64,000 bases of DNA from Gemmatimonadaceae bacterium (GTDB lineage: Bacteria > Gemmatimonadota > Gemmatimonadetes > Gemmatimonadales > Gemmatimonadaceae), in NCBI GenBank assembly GCA_020851035.1, contig JADZDM010000002.1, positions 377,995 to 441,994 of the forward strand. Reading direction: 5' to 3'. Positions 43,488-52,284 of the stretch are shown piece by piece; the stretch's first letter is position 1, and each line of letters starts with the position of its first letter. Made by a program: the position numbers and the translations under genes. A model generated the notes under the pieces. The model did not search any database. It saw nothing but the letters and a program-made list of their open reading frames with translations, and was not told where the DNA came from.

Positions 43488-46043
43488 GTGAATCGTGCTC
43501 GTGCCCTTCCCTCCGCGCCCGTCCCCGCCGTGTTCCTTCGTTGCCGTTTCCTCCTCGCACTGCTCGTGGCGTGCGTGTGGGTGCCCGTCACCACCGCGCA
43601 GGCCGGCGATCCGCGCCCGGCTCCAGCGTCCGCGCAGGCGATCCGGGTCGATCGGGCCCCCGTCCTCGACGGCCGTGACGACGATGCGGCCTGGCGCGAT
43701 GCCCCGTTGATCGATGGCTTCCGCCAGTTCGCCCCCGCCGAGGACGCCCCGACGGCCTTCCGCACCACCACGCGCGTGATCTACGACGAGAAGAACATCT
43801 ACGTCTTCGTGCGCGCGTACGACCCGCATCCCGACTCGATCGTGAGCCTGCTCTCACGGCGGGACGTGCGCACCAACTCCGACCAGATCAAGATCCTGAT
43901 CGACAGCTACCACGACCGGCGGACCGGCGTGGAGCTGATGGTGAACCCGGCCGGCGTGCAGCGCGACGCCGCAATGCACTCCGACGTGGTCGAGGACATG
44001 TCGTGGGATGGCATCTGGGACGTGAAGGCGGTGATCGACTCCCTCGGCTGGACGGCGGAGTTCCGGGTGCCGTTCAGCCAGCTCCGCTTCAACAGCGCCG
44101 GCACGCACACCTTCGGGTTCGGGATCTGGCGTGACATCGCGCGCCTGAACCAGCGTGACTCGTGGCCGGTCTATCGTGGCTCGCGGGCCACGCTGGTGTC
44201 GCAGCTCGGGGAACTCTCGGGCTTCGCCGGCATCGGTGGCGGTCACCGCGTGGAGCTGCTGCCGTACACGGTGACGAAGAACGTCACCGAGCGATCGGGC
44301 ACCGGTTGGAACCACCCGCAGCGCATCACCGCCGGTGCGGACCTGAAGGTCGGCCTCGGCTCGGCGCTCACCGCCAGCGCGACGATGAACCCCGACTTCG
44401 GGCAGGTGGAGGCCGACCCCGCGCTGCTCAACCTGAGCGCCTTCGAGGTGCGGTTCGACGAGCGGCGCCCCTTCTTCCTCGAGGGCAATGCGCTGTTCCG
44501 CTGCAACGGGCCGTGCGAGGGACTGTTCTACACGCGGCGGATCGGGCGCTCACCGCAGTTGCGGGCCTCCACTGCCGACCCGGCCTTCACCACCATCCTC
44601 GGCGCCGCCAAGGTGACCGGCCGCGTGGGGCGGGGAGTGTCGATCGGCATCTCGGAAGCCATCACGCGGCGCGAGGTCGGCGCCAGCGGCACCACCATCG
44701 AGCCACAGGCGAACTACTTCGCCGCCCGCGTCGTGCAGGAGATGCGCGGCGGCCGGTCGCAGCTGGGGGTGATGGTCACCGACACCCGCCGGGCGCTCGA
44801 CTCCGTCACCCGCCCCCTGCTGCGCAGCGACGCCAGCGTCTTCCTGCTGCAGGGGTTCCATCGCTTCGGCGCCGACCGGTACGAGCTGTCCGGGTACACC
44901 GGCAGCGTCGGGGTGCATGGCAGCCCGGAGGCGATCGCGCTCACGCAGCGCAGCAGCGTGCACTTCTGGCAGCGCCCCGACCACGAGCGCACCTACGACT
45001 CCACCCGCACCGCCATGACCGGCGGGGTGTTCTCGGCACAGGTGCAGAAACTGGCCGGCATGCTGCGCTGGTCGAGCAACTGGCGCTACGCGAGCGCCGG
45101 GATGGAGGCCAACGACATCGGCTTCGTCATACTGGTGAACGACATGAGCCTGCGGAACCAGGTCACGCTCCAGCAGCTCCGCCCCACGACCTACTTCCGC
45201 CGCCTCTCGGGCACCCTCTCGAACGAGACGCACTGGACCACCGGGGGCACCCAGAGCGGTGCCAGCGTGACGACCTCGGTGACCGGTGAGCTGCGCAATT
45301 TCTGGACGACGCACCTGATGCTCACCACCTACGACATCGGCGGCACGCGCTGCGTGGCCTGCGCCCGGGGCGGACCGGCGTTGCGCCAGTCGGCGGAGCG
45401 GATGGTGGTCGCCTCCATCGGCGGTGACCCGCGCCGGCTGTTCACGCCGGGCCTCTCCTGGGTCGGCTCGCGCGGTGACGATGGCAAGTCGGCGTCGAAC
45501 AACCTGTCGGTGAGCGGCGAGCTGCGCCTGGCCAGCCGCTATTCCATGTCGCTGGGCGCGAGCGTGGAGCGGCGCACCGACGACCAGCAGTGGATCGGCA
45601 ACTACGGCGCGTTCCGAAGCGACACCACCCACTTCACCTTCGCACGCCTCGCGCAGCGCACCATCGGCATCACGGCGCGCGCCAACTGGACCGCCACCCC
45701 GACGCTGTCGCTGCAGGTGTATGCGCAGCCGTTCATCACCAGCGGGGCCTTCAGTGACTGGCGCGAGCTGATCGCACCACGCGCGAAGGAGTACGCGGCT
45801 CGCTACGGTGCCTATGGCGACGGCGCCGCGCCGGAGGGCTTCAACTTCCGCCAGTTCAACTCGAATGCCGTGCTGCGCTGGGAGTACCGCCCAGGCTCCA
45901 CGCTGTTCTTCGTCTGGCAGCAGGGGCGCACCAGCGACGACACGAACGGCGAGTTCCGCGTGGCGCGTGACTACCGCGACCTGTTCCGGTCGCATCCGGA
46001 CAACACGCTGCTGATCAAAGCGTCGTACTGGTTCAACCTCTGA
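43488..46043 (+). CDS. DUF5916 outer-membrane protein with CBM9-like domain
   Basis: An 851-residue protein beginning at GTG. A signal peptide (RFLLALLVACVWVPVTTAQA) precedes a carbohydrate-binding module 9-like domain (about 50-235) with VDRAPVLDGRDDDAAWRDAPL and FGFGIWRDIARLNQRDSW. The rest is a large beta-rich domain (DUF5916) with many aromatic strand ends and terminates in LIKASYWFNL, the C-terminal aromatic residue typical of outer-membrane barrels. Proteins of this layout are common in Bacteroidetes and Gemmatimonadota and of unknown transport or binding role. It diverges from the methyltransferase gene. The GTG is preceded by a weak ribosome site, so the start is uncertain by several codons. 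Confidence 0.85.
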   Translation: MNRARALPSAPVPAVFLRCRFLLALLVACVWVPVTTAQAGDPRPAPASAQAIRVDRAPVLDGRDDDAAWRDAPLIDGFRQFAPAEDAPTAFRTTTRVIYDEKNIYVFVRAYDPHPDSIVSLLSRRDVRTNSDQIKILIDSYHDRRTGVELMVNPAGVQRDAAMHSDVVEDMSWDGIWDVKAVIDSLGWTAEFRVPFSQLRFNSAGTHTFGFGIWRDIARLNQRDSWPVYRGSRATLVSQLGELSGFAGIGGGHRVELLPYTVTKNVTERSGTGWNHPQRITAGADLKVGLGSALTASATMNPDFGQVEADPALLNLSAFEVRFDERRPFFLEGNALFRCNGPCEGLFYTRRIGRSPQLRASTADPAFTTILGAAKVTGRVGRGVSIGISEAITRREVGASGTTIEPQANYFAARVVQEMRGGRSQLGVMVTDTRRALDSVTRPLLRSDASVFLLQGFHRFGADRYELSGYTGSVGVHGSPEAIALTQRSSVHFWQRPDHERTYDSTRTAMTGGVFSAQVQKLAGMLRWSSNWRYASAGMEANDIGFVILVNDMSLRNQVTLQQLRPTTYFRRLSGTLSNETHWTTGGTQSGASVTTSVTGELRNFWTTHLMLTTYDIGGTRCVACARGGPALRQSAERMVVASIGGDPRRLFTPGLSWVGSRGDDGKSASNNLSVSGELRLASRYSMSLGASVERRTDDQQWIGNYGAFRSDTTHFTFARLAQRTIGITARANWTATPTLSLQVYAQPFITSGAFSDWRELIAPRAKEYAARYGAYGDGAAPEGFNFRQFNSNAVLRWEYRPGSTLFFVWQQGRTSDDTNGEFRVARDYRDLFRSHPDNTLLIKASYWFNL

Positions 46044-46067
46044 GTTCTGTGTCGCACGCGACGTCTT

Positions 46068-46345
46068 GAACGGCTTTGACGCAAGGGCGCAAAGGGCGCG
46101 AAGGACGCAAAGAGTTCGGTCGCGAACGCCAGCGTCGGTGCGCAGTGGAAGCGCGCTGTTTTGGGGGAACTGCAGCAGCAACGGCGACGTGACTCGACGC
46201 GACGGGCGTCGAATCCGCCCACCGGACCTCCACGGCCACCGCCGTTCCCCTGATCCACTTCGCTACTCGTGCGCGCGACGCTGGCCGCGCGCACCGACCC
46301 CTTTGCGGACTTTCCGCCCTTTGCGCCTTTGCGTCAAAGCAGTTC
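46068..46345. repeat. Inverted-repeat intergenic element, copy 1
   Basis: A 39-bp arm at 46074-46112 (starting CTTTGACGCAA) and its inverted partner at 46301-46339 match at 34 of 39 positions; the next 6 bp outward also match with one change (GAACGG and CAGTTC). The arms are made of GCAAAGGGCGCAAAG-type short units. The core shares the order CGTCGGTGCG ... GGAACTGCA-CAGC-ACG with copy 2 at 48952-49375. No transposase is inside, so it is a non-autonomous or structural repeat of about 280 bp. It fills most of the 384-bp gap before the ArsR-methyltransferase gene. Confidence 0.7.
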
Positions 46346-46410
46346 GCAGTTCGAAGTTCAAAGGTCGCTATGCACGAACTTGACGAAGGCGCGCGAAGCG
46401 GCTATCTATG

Positions 46411-46428
46411 TATCCGGATAACCGGATA
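46411..46428 (+). promoter_or_regulatory. Palindromic operator overlapping the sahR-like start codon
   Basis: TATCCGGATAACCGGATA is an exact dyad with 7-bp arms and a 4-nt centre, ending at the first base of the ATG. Its position suggests autoregulation by the ArsR-type protein encoded here, with ahcY under the same control. Confidence 0.6.
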
Positions 46429-47363
46429 TGACTGCCCCGAAACTCTCCATCCATGGTCGCCTGACCGAGCTAGCCGACGCCACCCGGTGTCGGCTGCTGC
46501 TGGCGTTGGAGGCCCACGAACTGACGGTCGGGGAGCTGTGCACGGCGCTCCAGCTCCCCCAGAGCACCGTCAGCCGGCACCTGCGCATCCTGTCGGATGA
46601 GGCCTGGGTGGAGTCGCGGGCGGACGGGGCCACGCGGTGGTACCGGCTGTCGCCCGCCCTCGATCACGAGGCACGGGCGCTCTGGGTGCTGGTCCGGGAG
46701 CCGGTGCAGGAGACGCCCGGGGCCCGGCAGGACGCGGCCCGGGTGGAGACGGTGGTGGCGGCTCGGCGCTCGCGGAGCGAGGCCTTCATCGCGTCCGCTG
46801 CGGCGGAGTGGGACGCCCGGGTCACCGCCCTCTTCGGGGCGCGGGCCGACCTCGGCGCAGCCCTGGCGCTGCTCGAGCCGACCATGGTGGTGGGCGACCT
46901 GGGCTGCGGGACCGGCTCGCTGACCCGGTCCCTCGCCCCACACGTCGGGCATGTCCATGCCGTGGACGGGTCACCGGCGATGCTGGACGCCGCACGGGCC
47001 CGGCTGGCCGGGTTGCCGAACGTGACCGTCGCCGCCGGCAGCCTCGAGGCGCTGCCGCTCGGTGACGCATCGCTGGACGTCGCAGTCCTGATGTTGGTGT
47101 TGCACCACGTGGCGGAACCGTCCCGGGTGCTGCAGGAGGCGCGGCGGGTGCTCCGCGCAGGTGGTCGGCTGGTGATCGCGGACATGGCGGCCCACGAGCG
47201 TGAGGAGTACCGCACGCAGATGGGCCATGTCTGGCTGGGCTTCGACGAGCGTTCGCTGCGCGAATGGCTCACGAAGGCGGGGTTTCACACCGCCCGTCAC
47301 GTGGCGCTGCCGGCGGATCCGGCGGCCGTGGGGCCGGCGCTGTTCACGATGGTAGCATCCTGA
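46428..47363 (+). CDS. ArsR-type regulator fused to a SAM-binding methyltransferase domain (SahR-like)
   Basis: A 311-residue two-domain protein. Residues about 8-85 are a winged helix of the ArsR family ([23 protein letters not shown], then [24 protein letters not shown]). Residues about 120-310 are a class I methyltransferase fold ([50 protein letters not shown] and [16 protein letters not shown]). ArsR-methyltransferase proteins next to ahcY are known as SahR, a repressor of the S-adenosylhomocysteine cycle that senses SAH. ahcY starts 22 bp downstream, supporting that reading. It could alternatively be an active methyltransferase with a fused regulator. Confidence 0.85.
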   Translation: MTAPKLSIHGRLTELADATRCRLLLALEAHELTVGELCTALQLPQSTVSRHLRILSDEAWVESRADGATRWYRLSPALDHEARALWVLVREPVQETPGARQDAARVETVVAARRSRSEAFIASAAAEWDARVTALFGARADLGAALALLEPTMVVGDLGCGTGSLTRSLAPHVGHVHAVDGSPAMLDAARARLAGLPNVTVAAGSLEALPLGDASLDVAVLMLVLHHVAEPSRVLQEARRVLRAGGRLVIADMAAHEREEYRTQMGHVWLGFDERSLREWLTKAGFHTARHVALPADPAAVGPALFTMVAS

Positions 47364-47385
47364 TTTCATTCCGAGGAAATTCCCG

Positions 47386-48870
47386 ATGGCGACTGCAGTA
47401 CAGACCGAGCTCGAGAGCATGATGTCGATGGCGCGCCCGCCGTACGCGGTCCGCGACCTGTCGCTGGCCGAGTGGGGCCGCAAGGAACTCCGCCTCGCCG
47501 AGGTGGAGATGCCGGGCCTGATGGCCCTGCGCGAGGAATACCGCGGCAAGTTCCCGCTCAAGGGCGCGCGCATCATGGGCTCCCTGCACATGACCGTGCA
47601 GACGGCCGTGCTGATCGAGACGCTGGTGGAACTCGGCGCCGACGTGCGCTGGGTGTCGTGCAACATCTTCTCGACCCAGGACCATGCCGCGGCGGCCGTG
47701 GCCGTGGGCCCGACGGGCACCGTCGCCGAGCCGAAGGGCGTGCCGGTGTACGCGTGGAAGGGTGAGTCGCTCGAGGAATACTGGTGGTGCACGGAGCAGG
47801 CGCTGATGTGGCCCGACGGCGGTGGCCCGAACCTGCTGCTGGATGACGGCGGCGACGCCACGCTGCTGGTGCACCGTGGTGCCGAGTACGAGAAGGCGGG
47901 CGCCGTGCCGGGCTTCGATGCCGACAACGAGCCGGAAGAGTGGGGCGTGATCCTGGACCTGCTGCGCGCCGAGCAGCAGAAGAACCCGGGCCGCTGGACG
48001 AAGGTGCTGGCCGCGATCCGCGGCGTCTCCGAGGAGACGACGACGGGTGTGCACCGCCTGTACGAGATGGAGAAGGCCGGCACGCTCGCCTTCCCGGCCA
48101 TCAACGTGAACGACGCCGTGACGAAGTCGAAGTTCGACAACCTCTACGGCTGCCGTCACTCGATCATCGACGGCCTGAACCGCGCCACCGACGTCATGCT
48201 CGCCGGCAAGATCGCCGTCGTCATGGGCTACGGCGACGTGGGCAAGGGCTGCGCGCAGGCGCTGAAGGGCCAGGGCGCCCGCGTCGTGGTCACCGAGATC
48301 GACCCGATCTGCGCGCTGCAGGCGGCGCTGGAAGGCTACCAGGTCACGACGCTCGAGGACGTGGTCGAGAACGCCGACATCTTCATCTCGGCGACCGGCA
48401 ACAAGAACGTGATCACCGTCGAGCACATGGGCCGCATGAAGGACAAGGCGATCATCGCCAACATCGGCCACTTCGACAACGAGATCGACATGGCCGGCCT
48501 GAAGAAGGTCGAGGGCATGCGTCGCATCAACATCAAGCCGCAGTACGACGAGTTCGTGCTGCCGAACGGCCGCTCGATCCTGATCCTCGCCGAAGGCCGC
48601 CTGATGAACCTCGGCTGCGCCACCGGCCACCCGTCGTTCGTGATGTCCGCCAGCTTCACCAACCAGGTGCTGGCCCAGATCGACCTCCACACGAACGCCT
48701 CGAAGTACCCGAACAAGGTGTTCACGCTGCCGAAGCACCTCGACGAGAAGGTGGCCCGCCTGCACCTGCCGAAGCTCGGCGTGAAGCTCACGCAGCTGAC
48801 CCCGGAACAGGCCTCGTACCTCGGCGTCACCAACGCCGGACCGTTCAAGCCGGATCACTACCGCTACTAG
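47386..48870 (+). CDS. ahcY: Adenosylhomocysteinase (S-adenosylhomocysteine hydrolase)
   Basis: A 494-residue enzyme that splits S-adenosylhomocysteine into adenosine and homocysteine, using bound [26 protein letters not shown] is the N-terminal signature, [23 protein letters not shown] and [16 protein letters not shown] form the substrate-site core, and [20 protein letters not shown] near 283-302 is the NAD loop. The C terminus ends FKPDHYRY, as expected for the family. An insertion relative to the shortest bacterial enzymes explains the length, as in many Gram-negative orthologues. It is probably co-transcribed with the SahR-like gene 22 bp upstream, and a strong terminator follows. Confidence 0.96.
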   Translation: MATAVQTELESMMSMARPPYAVRDLSLAEWGRKELRLAEVEMPGLMALREEYRGKFPLKGARIMGSLHMTVQTAVLIETLVELGADVRWVSCNIFSTQDHAAAAVAVGPTGTVAEPKGVPVYAWKGESLEEYWWCTEQALMWPDGGGPNLLLDDGGDATLLVHRGAEYEKAGAVPGFDADNEPEEWGVILDLLRAEQQKNPGRWTKVLAAIRGVSEETTTGVHRLYEMEKAGTLAFPAINVNDAVTKSKFDNLYGCRHSIIDGLNRATDVMLAGKIAVVMGYGDVGKGCAQALKGQGARVVVTEIDPICALQAALEGYQVTTLEDVVENADIFISATGNKNVITVEHMGRMKDKAIIANIGHFDNEIDMAGLKKVEGMRRINIKPQYDEFVLPNGRSILILAEGRLMNLGCATGHPSFVMSASFTNQVLAQIDLHTNASKYPNKVFTLPKHLDEKVARLHLPKLGVKLTQLTPEQASYLGVTNAGPFKPDHYRY

Positions 48871-48893
48871 TCCTCCCGGCGGTGGCACGGCAC

Positions 48894-48925
48894 ACGGGCC
48901 GGTCCCTCTCGAGGGGCCGGCCCGT
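48894..48925 (+). terminator. Strong hairpin terminator after ahcY
   Basis: ACGGGCCGGTCCCTC (48894-48908) pairs with GAGGGGCCGGCCCGT (48911-48925) over 15 positions with one G.U; the innermost pairs must open to leave a loop. It begins 24 bp after the ahcY stop and is followed by TGTCATT. Confidence 0.75.
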
Positions 48926-48951
48926 TGTCATTCGGAGACGCGCTTCACTGC

Positions 48952-49375
48952 AGAACGGCAGAACGGCAGAACGGCAGAACGGCTGAACGGCTGAACGGCT
49001 GAACGGCTGAACGGCTGAACGGCTGAACGGCTGAACGGCTGAACGGCTGAACGCAAAGACGCAAAGACGCAAAGACGCAAAGACGCCAAGACGCCAAGAC
49101 GCCAAGACGCAAAGTACGCAAAACGGCCTCGTGCGACTCCGTCGTCGGTGCGGCTCGGGCATCGCACTCTTGCAGGAACTGCAACAGCCAACGCAGTTCC
49201 TCTCACGTATGATACCTATCGCACGCGTGGAAGCGGCCGGCCTGGACAGGCTTCGTGCGCGGCGTCGTACACCTTTGCGCCTTCGCGTTCCGCTGTTTTG
49301 CGTTTTGCTGTTCTTCGTTCCGCTGTTCCGCTGTCTGGCAGTGCTGCGCGCTGCTGTTCGTCGTCGAGCATCCTG
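48952..49375. repeat. Tandem-octamer inverted-repeat element, copy 2
   Basis: The left flank is a run of 8-nt units: four AGAACGGC (48952-48983), eight TGAACGGC (48984-49047), four GCAAAGAC (49053-49084), then three GCCAAGAC and a GCAAAGTA. The right flank (about 49270-49372) carries the reverse-complement style (CTTTGCGCCTTCGCG, then CCGCTGTT-type units). The core at about 49130-49250 shares CGTCGGTGCG ... GGAACTGCA-CAGC-ACGCAG with copy 1. The array is a slippage-prone minisatellite inside a non-coding element; the 516-bp gap between ahcY and the next gene contains no gene. Confidence 0.7.
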
Positions 49376-49386
49376 CCAGGCGGGGA

Positions 49387-50733
49387 TCAGAGCCCCGGCT
49401 TGACCGGCGCGGCGGCCGGCGCGGCGGGCGGGGTCAGGCGCGCGACGCGCTGCTGGATCACCTTGCTCAGGAGCCCCGGCGGCGGCGTCCACGTGGGCGC
49501 CTTCCACCCACTGCGCTCCACCGGCGAGAGGCCCCCCGCCGCGGGACGGAACGCCCCCTCGAACTCCTCGAACTTCGACCCCGGGTTCCACAGCGCCCAG
49601 CTCTTGAGTCCCGCATCGTAGGTGCCCTGGATCTGCGCGCGCACCGCCGCCGCGCCGTACGTGTTGCCGCGGATGCTCATCGCCTCCAGCCAGGGCCGGA
49701 TCTCGCCCACGGCGACCTTCGCCGAGTCGCGCAGGAAGGCCGTGCGCTGCACGGCGTCCGTCAGCGACACGCGGACGAGCTGGTACGGCACCGCACCCGG
49801 CTTCACGAAGCCGTAGTGGCCGGTGGAATAGTGCGACGGATAGACCATCGGCAGCACGGCATCGGCCGCCGCGATCACCGACTCCCAGTTCTGCCCGATC
49901 TCGACGTCCCCCTCGGCGTGCGTCACGAGCCCGAACACGTCGGCCGTCACCGGCACGCCGTACGACGCCAGCGCCTGCTTCGAGTACAGGATGAAGTCCC
50001 GGATGTTGTCCGGGCGCGTCTTGCCGTTCGCGCCGGGGTACGTCATGGTCGTGCGCATCGTGGACGTCACGTCGGGAAAGCGCACGTAGTCCCACTGCAG
50101 CTCGGAGAAGCCCATGTCGAGCGACTCCTTCGCGATCGCGATGTTGTAGTCCCACACCCGCCGGTCGTACGGGTTCACCCAGGCCCCGCCCTTGCGGTCG
50201 CGCCAGAGCCCGCCGTTCACGTGCCGGATCGCCATCTCGGGCTTCTTCTCGGCCAGCATGCGGTCCTTGAACACCACGATCCGCGCCACGCTGTAGATGC
50301 GGTGGGCATTGAGCGTGTCCACCAGCGCCTTGAGCCACTTGGTGGCGGGGCGCTGGTCAGCACCGATCTCGCGCGCCAGCGCGATCTTCGTCGAGTCGTA
50401 CGTCAGGAACGTGTCCGACTCCTTGATGTCCACGATGAAGGTGTTGATCTCGGTGGCGTCGGCAATCCGGATCAGCTCCGCCATCCGCGTGCGGGAACCC
50501 GCCGCCCAGGCGTTCACGTAGAGCGCCCGCACCGAGTCCGGCCGCGGGACCCGCGTCGGCGTCGCCGCCGGCGCCGCCACCGCCGCAGGCTTGCCGGTCG
50601 CGTCAGCGGCAGGAGCGCCCTGACCCTCCGTCCCACCGCAGCCGGCGAACAACAGGGTGGTGGCACCGGTGACGAGCAACAGGCGGCCAGGCGACCAGCG
50701 GGCGTGTGACAGGGTACGGAACGAACGCAGCAC
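49387..50733 (-). CDS. DUF4015 putative glycoside-hydrolase-like lipoprotein
   Basis: A 448-residue protein. The GTG at 50733 is preceded by GGAGA at good spacing and gives a lipoprotein signal (RLLLVTGATTLLFAGCGG). After a proline-alanine-rich linker the domain begins VRALYVNAWAAGSRTRMAELIRIAD, with FIVDIKESDTFLTYDS, WVNPYDRRVWDYNIAIAKESLDMGFSELQWDYVRFPD and MVYPSHYSTGHYGF. These are the features of DUF4015/COG1306, a TIM-barrel family thought to be glycoside hydrolases; the aspartate in LQWDYVRFPD is the most likely catalytic-site residue. Substrate unknown. It is divergent from an amidohydrolase gene with a 168-bp gap. Confidence 0.85.
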   Translation of the reverse strand: MLRSFRTLSHARWSPGRLLLVTGATTLLFAGCGGTEGQGAPAADATGKPAAVAAPAATPTRVPRPDSVRALYVNAWAAGSRTRMAELIRIADATEINTFIVDIKESDTFLTYDSTKIALAREIGADQRPATKWLKALVDTLNAHRIYSVARIVVFKDRMLAEKKPEMAIRHVNGGLWRDRKGGAWVNPYDRRVWDYNIAIAKESLDMGFSELQWDYVRFPDVTSTMRTTMTYPGANGKTRPDNIRDFILYSKQALASYGVPVTADVFGLVTHAEGDVEIGQNWESVIAAADAVLPMVYPSHYSTGHYGFVKPGAVPYQLVRVSLTDAVQRTAFLRDSAKVAVGEIRPWLEAMSIRGNTYGAAAVRAQIQGTYDAGLKSWALWNPGSKFEEFEGAFRPAAGGLSPVERSGWKAPTWTPPPGLLSKVIQQRVARLTPPAAPAAAPVKPGL

Positions 50734-50901
50734 GGAATCTCCATCGGGGAAAGGGGCCGGACGGCAGCAGCGCGCCCGGTCTGAGTCTCGGCGCAGAAGA
50801 TAGCCGGGCTGAATCCATCGCGCATGCCGCGTGGTGCACACATGCTCCGCCGTGCACATTGCAGCGACGCATCGCCAGCACACAAACCCGGGGCCCGTCG
50901 C

Positions 50902-52167
50902 ATGCTCTCATCCACCCGTCGCCATGCAACCTGCGCGCTCCTGCTCCCGCTGCTGGCGCTCACGCCGCTGCCGGCGCAGACGGCGGCGGCACCGGTGGTG
51001 CTGCGCGCCGGCCGCGTGATCGATGGCACCGGCCAGGTCCTGAATACCGTGGACATTATCGTGCGGGATGGTCGCATCGCCGCCATCAACCCGGCCCGCG
51101 GTCCGCTCCCAGCCAATGGGATCGACCTGCGCCAGCGCACCGTCCTGCCCGGCCTGATCGACACCCACGTGCACCTGGGCTGGTACATCAATGCCGCGAA
51201 CCGCCTGCACACCGACGACGACGGCGATTCCCCGGGCATGCAGGCGCTGCAGCAGGCCGGCAACGCCTGGGCCACGCTGCGCGCGGGGTTCACCACCGTG
51301 CAGAGCATCGGCGAGGCCGACAACGCCGCGCTCCGTGACGCGATCGCCCGCGGCAGCATCCCGGGACCGCGGGTGCTCACGAGCCTCGGCTCGATGAGTG
51401 AACGCACCGGCGGCGGCACGCCGGACTCGCTGCGCGCCGCCGTGCGCCGGTTCAAGGCGGCCGGCGCCGACGTCATCAAGATCTTCGCCTCGAAATCCAT
51501 CCGGGATGGCGGCGCCGCCACCATGAGCGACGAACAGCTCGCGGCCGCCTGCGGCGAATCGACGGCGCAGGGGCTGCGCTCGGTGGTGCATGCCCATTCC
51601 GCCAAGGCGGTGCGCCGCGCCGCCCGCAACGGCTGCACGCAGGTGGAGCATGGCGTCTTCACCGACGACTCGACACGCGCCACCCTGGTGCAGCACGGCA
51701 CCTTCTTCGATCCGCAGTGCGGCCTGGTCTTCCGCAACTACCTCGACAACAAGCCGCGCTTCGAGGGCATCGGCAACTACAACGCCACCGGCTTCGCCTC
51801 GATGGAGCAGGCCATCCCGCTCGCCGAGGCGGGTGTCGGTGCTGCCAGCCGCCTCCCGGCGCTGCGGCTCGTCTTCGGCACCGACGCCGTGGCCGGTGCC
51901 CACGGACGCAATGCCGAGGAACTGGTGTGCCGCGTGCAGCGCGGAGGGCAGCCGGCCATGGACGCGCTGGTGTCGGCCACCAGCCGGGCCGCCGAGTCGC
52001 TGCGCCTGGAGCGGGAGATCGGGCGTATCGCCGTGGGGTACGCCGCCGACATCATCGCCACCGATGGTGACCCGGTCGCCGACATCGGGGCCACGCGGCG
52101 CGTGACGTTCGTGATGCGCAACGGCATCGTCTATCGCAACGACGGCGGGAGCGTCACGCGACGCTGA
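50902..52167 (+). CDS. Secreted amidohydrolase family protein
   Basis: A 421-residue protein with a signal peptide (ATCALLLPLLALTPLPAQ). The metal-dependent amidohydrolase fold is clear: LRAGRVIDGTGQVLNTVDIIVRDGRIAAI, PGLIDTHVHLGWY (H-x-H), IKIFASKS with the bridging lysine, VVHAHSAKAV, VEHGVFTDD and LRLVFGTDAVAG. This layout resembles imidazolonepropionase-like and Xaa-Pro dipeptidase-type enzymes found in periplasms. The start is the ATG giving MLSSTRR, since the signal peptide follows directly; upstream in-frame codons lack signal features. The scissile bond cannot be inferred. Confidence 0.88.
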   Translation: MLSSTRRHATCALLLPLLALTPLPAQTAAAPVVLRAGRVIDGTGQVLNTVDIIVRDGRIAAINPARGPLPANGIDLRQRTVLPGLIDTHVHLGWYINAANRLHTDDDGDSPGMQALQQAGNAWATLRAGFTTVQSIGEADNAALRDAIARGSIPGPRVLTSLGSMSERTGGGTPDSLRAAVRRFKAAGADVIKIFASKSIRDGGAATMSDEQLAAACGESTAQGLRSVVHAHSAKAVRRAARNGCTQVEHGVFTDDSTRATLVQHGTFFDPQCGLVFRNYLDNKPRFEGIGNYNATGFASMEQAIPLAEAGVGAASRLPALRLVFGTDAVAGAHGRNAEELVCRVQRGGQPAMDALVSATSRAAESLRLEREIGRIAVGYAADIIATDGDPVADIGATRRVTFVMRNGIVYRNDGGSVTRR

Positions 52168-52284
52168 CGTGGGCGGGGCGACGCGGCCACGGCTGCGCCG
52201 CTTGCCACGCTCCCCGCACGGCGGCAGACTGAGCGGATGCACGGCCCCATCCGGGCCGTGGCCAGCCCTGCACCGGAGCCACCC

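Noticed and set aside
44162-45289. Long alternate frame inside the DUF5916 gene
   Set aside because: It is a histidine- and arginine-rich shadow frame; the DUF5916 frame has signal peptide, domain motifs and barrel end.
48952-49116. Array that might be read as CRISPR
   Set aside because: The units are 8 nt with no spacers and there are no cas genes; it is a tandem repeat.
48871-49386. Coding potential in the gap between ahcY and the DUF4015 gene
   Set aside because: All frames there translate the octamer repeats into SRSAVQPF-type periodic peptides, with no start signal or domain.
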